Below, one piece after another: positions 1 through 5,236 of a stretch of DNA of 5,829 nucleotides. The notes beneath the pieces were generated by a model. That model saw only the letters and a program-made list of their open reading frames with translations. It ran no database searches and was not told where the DNA came from. Made by a program: the position numbers and the translations under genes. Source of the stretch: Spirochaetota bacterium (GTDB lineage: Bacteria; Spirochaetota; GWE2-31-10; MWDO01); assembly GCA_017998755.1 (NCBI GenBank), contig JAGOCL010000179.1:1-5829 (forward strand), read 5' to 3'. Each line of letters starts with the position of its first letter. Position 1 is the first letter of the stretch.

Positions 1-328
1 GTATTGTTTCGGCCATACCGATAGCCAGAAGATCGCCGTCTCCCTGATAAGCGGTAACGATATTATCAGGGTTGCTTCTTTTAATGCCAGTCGCCGACGC
101 CGGAGCTCTACCGTGAGCCGCCTCTATCGTATCGCAATTGATATAGTCGTATAACAATACTGCGCATCCGACCGGAGCGACAAAAATCGTCTTTTTTTGA
201 ATACCAAATTCTTCAATAATCTCCGCCAGCATTTTGTGAAGCAACCCGTGAGAACACCCGGGACAATAATGAGACGATTTGTCTGTCAGAACGGTAGTTT
301 TTTTATATATATATTTTTTATCCGACAT
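1..328 (-). CDS. vorA: 2-oxoacid:ferredoxin oxidoreductase beta subunit (TPP-binding), partial, 3' end beyond window
   Basis: The first 109 residues of the thiamine-diphosphate-binding beta subunit of a 2-oxoacid:ferredoxin oxidoreductase are visible; the gene continues past base 1. With the alpha, gamma and ferredoxin subunits this cytoplasmic enzyme converts a 2-oxoacid plus CoA to acyl-CoA and CO2 and reduces ferredoxin. Seen in the sequence: CPGC at residues 22-25 followed by HG, the conserved block VAPVGC at 50-55, AAHGRAP at 70-76, and the TPP/Mg-binding GDGD at 96-99. The ATG at 328 overlaps the last 11 bases of the vorB frame, and AAAGGG lies about 8 nt upstream as a ribosome binding site, so translational coupling is likely. 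The family is certain. The preferred substrate (branched-chain 2-oxoacid rather than pyruvate or 2-oxoglutarate) is inferred from the VorB-like alpha subunit, and the symbol is given on that basis. Confidence 0.9.
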   Translation of the reverse strand, partial: MSDKKYIYKKTTVLTDKSSHYCPGCSHGLLHKMLAEIIEEFGIQKKTIFVAPVGCAVLLYDYINCDTIEAAHGRAPASATGIKRSNPDNIVTAYQGDGDLLAIGMAETI

Positions 329-1388
329 ATTTATTTCCCTTTAAAGTTATTGAATTTGTTATAAAATCAATTATCTCCTCTTCGTTGAAGACCGAACCGC
401 CCAGTTTATTTAGTCTTTCAATAGGAGCCGCGCCTTCAACCCCAATCCTAACGTCCTGCTCAAGTTGGTTGTAAGCCATCTCTACGACAAATAGAGTTTC
501 TTTTGTCGCGGCGTTTTCTTTTAATTTTGCATAAGGGAACGGCCATAAAGAGATAGGTCTAAAGAGCCCGATTTTGATACCTCTATTTCTCATGTTATCG
601 ATCGCGGACTTGCAAATTCTCGAGGTCGTCCCGTAAGCAATGATAAGATATTCGGCGTCTTCGCATTTATACTCTTCAAAATATTGAATGTCTTTTTCAA
701 TTTGTCTGTACTTTTCTTGCAGATGAATATTGTGCGTCGTCAATCTATCCTCGGGATTCAAAAAAAGCGACCTGATAATATTTCTCTCTTTTCCTTTGCC
801 CAAAGCCCATTCGGGCGCGCTTTTTATCTCTTTGAATTCCGGAAGAACCACGCCTTCGGATATCTGCCCCAATACGCCGTCCGCCAAAATCATAACGGGA
901 TTCCTGTATTTGAACGCAACGTCGAACGAGTCGTAAGAGTAATCGGCCAATTCTTGAACCGTCGACGGCGCAAATATTATAAGATTGTAATCGCCATGTC
1001 CTCCGCCTTTTACCGATTGTAGATAATCTGCTTGCGAAGGGGATATATTTCCAAGACCGGGGCCTCCTCTCATAACGTTTATGATAACCGCGGGAACTTC
1101 CGAACCGGCAATATACGAGATCCCCTCTTGCATCAGAGATATACCCGGAGAGGAAGACGAAGTCATAGCTCTTGCGCCCGAAGCGCACGCCCCGTAAACC
1201 ATATTAATCGAAGCCGTTTCGCTCTCCGCTTGAATAAATACGCCCCCGACTTCGGGAAGCCGCTTCGACATATACGCGGGAACCTCGTTCTGAGGAGTAA
1301 TGGGATAGCCGAAATAATATCTGCAACCGCCTCTTATAGCCGCTTCCGCTAAAGCTTCGTTACCTTTCATCAATACTTTATCTTTCAT
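318..1388 (-). CDS. vorB: 3-methyl-2-oxobutanoate (2-ketoisovalerate):ferredoxin oxidoreductase alpha subunit VorB
   Basis: This is the alpha subunit of a 2-oxoacid:ferredoxin oxidoreductase, 356 residues, close to the usual VorB length. Seen in order: an N-terminal pyrimidine-binding domain with GYPITPQNEVP (27-37), the block ESETASINMVYGACASGAR (55-73), RGGPGLGNISPSQ (107-119) and GGGHGDY (128-134). A C-terminal domain-II region starts near 245 (EYLIIAYGTTSR) and continues through FRPISLWPFP. The GPGLGN-SPSQ-GGGHGDY series is characteristic of VorB/KorA-type subunits. The start is set at the ATG at 1388, because AGAGGA lies 5 nt upstream and only 1 bp separates it from the ferredoxin stop. 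The frame is open further upstream to a TTG at 1415, but that start would run inside the ferredoxin gene and has no ribosome binding site. Substrate specificity (2-oxoisovalerate versus 2-oxoglutarate) cannot be fixed from sequence alone; VorB is the best match. Confidence 0.93.
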   Translation of the reverse strand: MKDKVLMKGNEALAEAAIRGGCRYYFGYPITPQNEVPAYMSKRLPEVGGVFIQAESETASINMVYGACASGARAMTSSSSPGISLMQEGISYIAGSEVPAVIINVMRGGPGLGNISPSQADYLQSVKGGGHGDYNLIIFAPSTVQELADYSYDSFDVAFKYRNPVMILADGVLGQISEGVVLPEFKEIKSAPEWALGKGKERNIIRSLFLNPEDRLTTHNIHLQEKYRQIEKDIQYFEEYKCEDAEYLIIAYGTTSRICKSAIDNMRNRGIKIGLFRPISLWPFPYAKLKENAATKETLFVVEMAYNQLEQDVRIGVEGAAPIERLNKLGGSVFNEEEIIDFITNSITLKGNKYVG

Positions 1389-1389
1389 T

Positions 1390-1608
1390 TCAATCCTCTT
1401 CCCTATAAACTTCAATTACCGAATCGGGGCATATTATCGCGCACAAAGTACAACCTATACATTTACTCATATCTTCAATGTATATAGGATGGTAGCCCAT
1501 TCTATTTATTTCTTCGCTAATTTTAATTATTCCCCGACTGCATTCGGGGATACAAAGCGAGCATGATTTACACCCTTCTTTATTTATAACGACAATATTT
1601 TTTTTCAA
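1390..1608 (-). CDS. vorC: 2x[4Fe-4S] ferredoxin subunit of the 2-oxoacid oxidoreductase (VorC-like)
   Basis: A small iron-sulfur subunit of 72 residues, first gene of the vor cluster. It carries two [4Fe-4S] motifs: C13-x2-C16-x2-C19-x3-C23 and C50-x2-C53-x2-C56-x3-C60-P. It should pass electrons from the TPP/CoA centre of the enzyme to free ferredoxin in the cytoplasm. The first cluster lacks the proline that often follows the fourth cysteine (Ser24 instead), a minor departure. I place the start at the TTG at 1608, because GAGGTG (1620-1615) lies exactly 6 nt upstream. A GTG at 1617 would add three residues but is itself part of that ribosome binding site. The stop is 1 bp from the vorB ATG, so the two are translated from one mRNA. 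Family certain, start codon likely. Confidence 0.9.
   Translation of the reverse strand: MKKNIVVINKEGCKSCSLCIPECSRGIIKISEEINRMGYHPIYIEDMSKCIGCTLCAIICPDSVIEVYREED
1394..1399 (-). promoter_or_regulatory. Ribosome binding site AGAGGA of vorB inside the ferredoxin 3' end
   Basis: AGAGGA lies within the last codons of the ferredoxin gene, 5 nt ahead of the vorB ATG at 1388. It supports that ATG over the upstream TTG at 1415 and implies coupled translation of the two subunits. Confidence 0.7.
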
Positions 1609-1614
1609 AATATC

Positions 1615-1620
1615 CACCTC
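1615..1620 (-). promoter_or_regulatory. Ribosome binding site GAGGTG deciding the TTG start of the ferredoxin gene
   Basis: On the minus strand GAGGTG is followed by GATATT and then TTG. The 6-nt spacing is normal for a Shine-Dalgarno site. Using the GTG inside this motif as the start would leave no site in front of it. This argues for the rarer TTG start. Confidence 0.6.
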
Positions 1621-1661
1621 TCGTATAACTTTTTACGTCTATTAAGTTACAATAACCTTCA

Positions 1662-1676
1662 AAAAAAATCAATCAA
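1662..1676 (-). promoter_or_regulatory. Weak candidate -35 region for the vor genes
   Basis: Downstream of the terminator the minus strand reads TTGATTGATT and then a T-run. TTGATT (1676-1671) is followed after 16 nt by TATTGT (1654-1649), a poor -10. If the vor genes have a promoter between the terminator and the ferredoxin gene, this is the best I can see, but it is not convincing. The alternative is transcription through the terminator. Confidence 0.2.
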
Positions 1677-1727
1677 AAATTAGATTAATCTTTTAAAGAG
1701 AGCTTGATAAATAAATATATGTATTAA

Positions 1728-1760
1728 TAAAAAAAAGCGTTTGTCCGCACTACAAACGCT
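1728..1760 (-). terminator. Intrinsic (rho-independent) terminator on the minus strand
   Basis: On the minus strand a perfect 9-bp stem AGCGTTTGT / ACAAACGCT (arms 1752-1760 and 1736-1744, 7-nt loop 1745-1751) is followed directly by a run of eight T. On the plus strand no T-run follows the stem, so it acts in the minus direction only. It lies about 120 bp upstream of the ferredoxin start. It therefore ends either a transcript arriving from the right, a short RNA made in the intergenic region, or a leader transcript of the vor genes. Confidence 0.75.
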
Positions 1761-1854
1761 AATCAAGAAAGGTAATTTAATAACCATTAACATAAATATT
1801 TTCGGTCGTTTTTGATCGGCGCTTTAGCTTTTTTAGTAAATATTTTGATTATTT

Positions 1855-1882
1855 TTGAATTTAATAAGAAAAAATGTATAAT
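1855..1882 (+). promoter_or_regulatory. Sigma-70-type promoter of the TPR gene (TTGAAT - 16 bp - TATAAT)
   Basis: TTGAAT at 1855-1860 and a consensus TATAAT at 1877-1882 are separated by 16 bp. A transcript would begin near 1889, leaving a very short leader directly before the AGGAGAT ribosome binding site (1891-1897). This placement also explains why the ATG at 1874, which lies in the promoter itself, is not the real start of the gene. Confidence 0.6.
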
Positions 1883-1889
1883 TATACAT
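1874..1889. repeat. Perfect 16-bp palindrome ATGTATAATTATACAT over the -10 box, possible operator
   Basis: ATGTATAATTATACAT equals its own reverse complement. It covers the -10 hexamer of the plus-strand promoter and the expected transcription start. A dimeric repressor bound here would block transcription. By symmetry it also places TATAAT on the minus strand (1886-1881). AT-only palindromes arise by chance in AT-rich DNA, so an operator role is inference. Confidence 0.4.
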
Positions 1890-1890
1890 C

Positions 1891-1897
1891 AGGAGAT
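1891..1897 (+). promoter_or_regulatory. Ribosome binding site AGGAGAT of the TPR gene
   Basis: A near-consensus Shine-Dalgarno sequence ends 3 nt before the ATG at 1901, with the AGGAG core 5 nt away. It fixes the start of the exported TPR protein at 1901. Confidence 0.8.
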
Positions 1898-1900
1898 GTT

Positions 1901-2713
1901 ATGAAAAATATTTTTACTATACTATTCTTATTATCGGTTTTTTTTTCCTTCGCAGAGTATAATATTATAAGCGATTTTGAGTCTTTGGAACATAGCGGAG
2001 AATACGAAAAAGCCCTGAATTTATTAAGATCAAATCTGAATACAGAAGAGGCTAGGATAGAGTTAAGATGGAGAATAGCTCAAATAACTTACGAGCTATC
2101 GGAGCAAAAATCTTTAAGAAAAGATAAAATTTATTACTATGATATAGGAATAGAGGCAACCAAGCCCTATATAAATAATTCCGACGCCCCTAACCGAGAT
2201 AGGGCGGAATTAATACATTGGTATGCGGTAAATTATTCTTCAAAAATCCGGCTTCTTGGGATATTTGCCGGTTTGAAAGGGATAACTTTAGTCGAGGATA
2301 TATTTAAGCTAATCGATAAGATGATAGCTACAGACGCTTCTTATTCTAACGCCTATTTTTTTAGAGCTAAAATACGCGACGAAGTTCCCGCCTTTCTTGG
2401 AGGAGATCCCGTTAAAACGTCGCTTGATTATCAGACCGCCATACAGTTTTCAACGGATAAAAGCAGGATCGTTACCCTTTTAGAATACGCGGCGTCGTTA
2501 AAAAAAAGAAACTGGAGCGCGCAAACAAAAATTAATGAATTAAAAAAATACGGTTTAACAAACGACGGGACGCCTTTAGATATAAGCGACAAAGAATACG
2601 CAATAATATTGCTGACGGAGCTTGAAAATTTCTTTAACGCTATCAAAAATCCAAGCTTAAGAGATAAGTTGTTATTTCTGAGGTCGAAAAATATGTTGGA
2701 TAATCTGGAATGA
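1901..2713 (+). CDS. Exported TPR-type protein, TatT/RMDN-like
   Basis: A 270-residue protein with a signal peptide (KN followed by a hydrophobic stretch from about 4 to 16, likely signal peptidase I cleavage after SFA18) and no lipobox cysteine. It should therefore be periplasmic. The mature part is helical. It begins with a TPR-like pair near 24-46 (SGEYEKALNLL), then WRIA (57-60), WYAVNY (107-112), a GIFAGLKG loop (120-127), an AYFFRAKIRDEVP helix and FLGGD (165-169), and ends with more TPR-like helices. The WYAVNY, loop and P-x-FLGGD pattern is what I know from TPR proteins related to TatT (TRAP transporter T component) and eukaryotic RMDN. TatT itself needs DctP/DctQM partner genes and none is visible, so a scaffold or binding role is all that can be said. 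The start at ATG 1901 is chosen over 1874 because AGGAGAT lies just upstream and the signal peptide begins there. Confidence 0.8.
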   Translation: MKNIFTILFLLSVFFSFAEYNIISDFESLEHSGEYEKALNLLRSNLNTEEARIELRWRIAQITYELSEQKSLRKDKIYYYDIGIEATKPYINNSDAPNRDRAELIHWYAVNYSSKIRLLGIFAGLKGITLVEDIFKLIDKMIATDASYSNAYFFRAKIRDEVPAFLGGDPVKTSLDYQTAIQFSTDKSRIVTLLEYAASLKKRNWSAQTKINELKKYGLTNDGTPLDISDKEYAIILLTELENFFNAIKNPSLRDKLLFLRSKNMLDNLE

Positions 2714-2721
2714 CGCTCTAT

Positions 2722-4743
2722 TTATCTCTTTTTAAGGACGTATGTTAACATAGCGGTAAACCACTCTTTGTTATCAAGATTATCTAGATCGTAGTCCGTA
2801 AAATTAATTCCCGATAAAACGACTACTTTCCCAAAGCCAAAATTATGAACTATTCCCGCCGATCGATCCTTAAAATTTTTTGTTATCGCGCCTTTGATAT
2901 TTGTCGTCTCCGAAAATACGATTAACGGTTTTACGTTATACAATTTATTAACCGGCAAACCGTTTTGAGAAACAAATTCAATAGGATTTTTTAGGTAAAT
3001 TGAATTTATAGTGTCGTTTTGGTCAAATTTCTCAATATTATGGAATACCGGAGTTTTTGAGTCGTCCCTAAAATTATTCATATCGTCGCCGATCGGAATT
3101 AATGCGAATTTCCCGTCGACTCTAAATCTCACGGGAGAATATACAACTCTAAGAAGTTCGTTCATAAAAATTATCGGCGCTTCGGTGTTTTTATCGTCGT
3201 ATCCGGCAAGTATTAATGTTCCGCCGTTATATACATATTTATTCATGGAAATAAACAATTTCATATTTTGATCGATCAGATCAAAAACCTTATTTGGCGC
3301 CGTAACGATAACGGCGTCGTATTTTAATAATTCGTTATATTCGTCTACTATTTCTATTGATTTTTCGACCCGAGCGTAATAGTCGTTTTTATTCAGGTAT
3401 TCGACGATCTTATTCATATCGTCTGAAAAAATATTTTTATGCGATCCGTCGAATAAAATTTTCTTTATTACTGTGTTTTTATTTGTTTTTATATATGCGT
3501 TCGACAAAGCTTCGTTATGGCGACATTGGATATTGATAGTCTCGTCTCCGGTATTATCAAAATAATAATCGATTGAAATTTTCTTTTTTTCCCATTTTTT
3601 AAAAGTCAAATTTTCCCTATAAAGATAATCAACGTCGCCTTTAACTGTAACTTCCGTTCGGGATAAATTTTTCTCAGATATGTTTTCAACGTTAAAGGAA
3701 ATATTAATCCCGTTTCGTTTCTCAAAAGACAAAATCGGTTTTTCGATAATATTGTTTATGATTAACTTTTTCTCTTTTATAGACCATATCGGCGCGGTAA
3801 AAGCCGTATTGCCGTTTTCAAAATATATTTTTAAATAGTAATATTTGAAAGAATCCCGATTTTCAAATTTGCCTTTTTTTGTAAACGTTTTTACGTCCAA
3901 ATCTTTGTAAACAAATAAAATTTCGTTATTGTTTGTAATAATTTCCGCGGATTTTATTTTTAAGGAAGGCGATTTAACGTCCATGTAAAACTCAAATAAA
4001 TTATTATCGCCGTATATAATATCTCCGTATACGTTGTTATTTATCTTAAAATCGACGTATACGTCTTTATCAAAAGTAATATAGAAGTTTTTTTTGCGAA
4101 TAGACTCTATTATCCCGTCTTTTTTTAAGTTATCGACTCTCATATTCAAACGAAGATTATTATTAATATTCCAGTCCGGCCCCAATACTTCGGAAGATGA
4201 AACTGGAGCTAATATGTATCCTTTGTCTAATAATTCCATATATTTTTGAAGAGAGCTTTGTATAGAGCCGTCGTATTTTATAGAATATACGTTAAATAAA
4301 ACGTTTGCTTGAATTTCTCTAAATAAAGATACGTTTTCGTCGTCTGTCTCGGCGTGTTTTCTATTTCCGTTAGAATAAATTGACATTATTTCGCTTTGAT
4401 TATTATGATAAAATCTACCGTCGGAAATCGGAATTTCGATTAAATGCTTGTTTTTTAGTTTCTTAGCCGCGTTTCTAATATTAATACGAAAATCTTCCAT
4501 TTCTTTATTATTTTCGTCCGTAGCGATAATCCAAAAATCAAGATTGTTGTTATTAAAAGTTTGTTCAATCGTTTCTTTATTTATAAAAGTCGATTTAGAA
4601 TAATTGCGCTCAAAAGTAACTATTCCCGATAAAACGTTTTTTTTATAATCAAGCTTAGTTCTTGAACAATTATTAGTTAATATAATAAACAATATACATA
4701 ATAATATGGGTAAAGATTTTTTCATACTTATTTTAATCGACAT
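2722..4743 (-). CDS. Lipoprotein with degenerate PHP (CehA/McbA-like) domain, Ig/CARDB-like segment and GATase1-like domain
   Basis: 673 residues. Signal sequence about 7-25, then C26 in a loose lipobox (LTNNC). Residues about 36-320 follow the layout of CehA/McbA-type PHP proteins. The clues are LDFWIIATDENN (68-79) where the family has LDF-x-TDHNN, DKGYILAP (173-180), IRKKNFYITFDKDVYVDFKINN (215-236) where it has R-YAT-DKN-x-NG, and YYYLKIYFENGNTAFTAPIW (301-320). The metal ligands are absent: the HxH site reads T43-x-E45, TDH reads TDE77, FNHP reads FNVY (150-153) and the late D-x-H reads E185-x-L187. Residues about 335-420 look like a beta-rich Ig/CARDB-type segment. Residues about 428-673 resemble a class I glutamine-amidotransferase-like Rossmann fold (LFDGSH 430-435, YDAVIVTAP 475-483, YNGGTLILAGYDD 505-517, FGFGKVVVLSG 635-645) without a Cys nucleophile elbow that I can recognise. 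It is probably a non-catalytic binding lipoprotein. The start could also be the ATG at 4725 (MKKSLPILL); neither ATG has a clear ribosome binding site. Domain calls come from memory of the family, not from a search. Confidence 0.75.
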   Translation of the reverse strand: MSIKISMKKSLPILLCILFIILTNNCSRTKLDYKKNVLSGIVTFERNYSKSTFINKETIEQTFNNNNLDFWIIATDENNKEMEDFRINIRNAAKKLKNKHLIEIPISDGRFYHNNQSEIMSIYSNGNRKHAETDDENVSLFREIQANVLFNVYSIKYDGSIQSSLQKYMELLDKGYILAPVSSSEVLGPDWNINNNLRLNMRVDNLKKDGIIESIRKKNFYITFDKDVYVDFKINNNVYGDIIYGDNNLFEFYMDVKSPSLKIKSAEIITNNNEILFVYKDLDVKTFTKKGKFENRDSFKYYYLKIYFENGNTAFTAPIWSIKEKKLIINNIIEKPILSFEKRNGINISFNVENISEKNLSRTEVTVKGDVDYLYRENLTFKKWEKKKISIDYYFDNTGDETINIQCRHNEALSNAYIKTNKNTVIKKILFDGSHKNIFSDDMNKIVEYLNKNDYYARVEKSIEIVDEYNELLKYDAVIVTAPNKVFDLIDQNMKLFISMNKYVYNGGTLILAGYDDKNTEAPIIFMNELLRVVYSPVRFRVDGKFALIPIGDDMNNFRDDSKTPVFHNIEKFDQNDTINSIYLKNPIEFVSQNGLPVNKLYNVKPLIVFSETTNIKGAITKNFKDRSAGIVHNFGFGKVVVLSGINFTDYDLDNLDNKEWFTAMLTYVLKKR

Positions 4744-4750
4744 TCTTAAT

Positions 4751-4794
4751 AATAAAAATTATTCTATAAGGAAAATATTATCTTAATTTTTATT
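4751..4794. repeat. 11-bp AT-only inverted repeat between the two lipoprotein genes
   Basis: AATAAAAATTA (4751-4761) is perfectly complementary to TAATTTTTATT (4784-4794), with 22 bp between. The pair spans the stop codon of the small lipoprotein gene and the leader of the large one. An all A-T stem of this size is weak, and it may be chance in this composition or a processing or translation-modulating structure. Confidence 0.3.
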
Positions 4795-5198
4795 TGTTTA
4801 AATAAATTAGGGGCTCCTACGGAGCAATTAAGATAAAGACTCGCCTCGTACCGGCTGTTTTCGGCTAAATTTCCGGTTTGAATAACATAGCCAAAGTCTG
4901 CGGTTTCATCCGTCATAGTAAAATTAGTCGCTACGGCTTTGATATAACTTTTATCTGAAATCGCTTTTATATCTACATCTTCATCAATGTCTTTATGCAA
5001 AACGATCTTTCCGTAATAGTCTCCGCCGCTTGTTATTGAGTCAATTGTTATCTCTTCGCTTTCAGGATATATCCACATATTCATTTTTTTAACGTCGTCG
5101 ACCGTTATAAAAAAATCGTCTTTAAACGGATCGTGTAGGAATTGACAGGAAAATGAAATAACCGCTATAAGCGCGAGCGATAATACTTTTTTTTTCAT
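4764..5198 (-). CDS. Small predicted lipoprotein, function unknown
   Basis: A 144-residue protein I do not recognise. The N-terminus MKKKVLSLALIAVISFSC is a lipoprotein signal with the acylated cysteine at 18. The lipobox (ISFSC) is loose, with Phe at -2, as is often tolerated in spirochaetes. The mature part of about 126 residues alternates charged and hydrophobic positions and looks all-beta: two or more strands around MWIYPESEEITIDS, then YYGKIVLH, then a C-terminal hydrophobic strand KIKIIFSL. It could be a single Ig-like or cadherin-like fold, but no family motif is visible. The ATG at 5198 is chosen because the signal peptide begins there; the frame reaches a TTG at 5216, but that adds six polar residues. 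No strong ribosome binding site is seen. It lies 38 bp after the upstream TPR gene and 20 bp before the large lipoprotein, so co-transcription is likely. Confidence 0.7.
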   Translation of the reverse strand: MKKKVLSLALIAVISFSCQFLHDPFKDDFFITVDDVKKMNMWIYPESEEITIDSITSGGDYYGKIVLHKDIDEDVDIKAISDKSYIKAVATNFTMTDETADFGYVIQTGNLAENSRYEASLYLNCSVGAPNLFKQIKIKIIFSL

Positions 5199-5236
5199 AT
5201 AACTATTATATCTCAAGTTTTTGTAAATTCATACAA

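Noticed and set aside
684..1352. Several open frames on the plus strand, and one in another minus frame, across vorB
   Set aside because: They lie opposite or within a clearly conserved VorB gene, have no ribosome binding sites or recognisable domains, and their composition reflects the vorB codons.
1679..1793. A 38-codon minus-strand frame starting MLMVIKLPFLIS that runs through the terminator and could be a branched-chain amino acid leader peptide for the vor genes
   Set aside because: It has no ribosome binding site, the Leu/Ile/Val content is what AT-rich DNA gives by chance, and it continues through the terminator instead of stopping before it.
2431..2646. 71-residue minus-strand open frame opposite the exported TPR gene
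   Set aside because: Shadow of the real plus-strand gene; no ribosome binding site or recognisable motif.
2741..2752. Palindrome TATGTTAACATA near the convergent stops
   Set aside because: It is within the last codons of the lipoprotein gene, has no loop to form a useful hairpin, and no promoter lies nearby for it to control.
3011..3271. 86-residue plus-strand open frame opposite the large lipoprotein gene
   Set aside because: Shadow frame over the conserved GATase1-like region, with no start signal or recognisable motif.
4813..4825. GCTCC-TAC-GGAGC hairpin near the 3' end of the small lipoprotein gene
   Set aside because: It lies inside the coding sequence and no T-run follows on either strand, so it is not a terminator; a 5-bp stem is easily chance.
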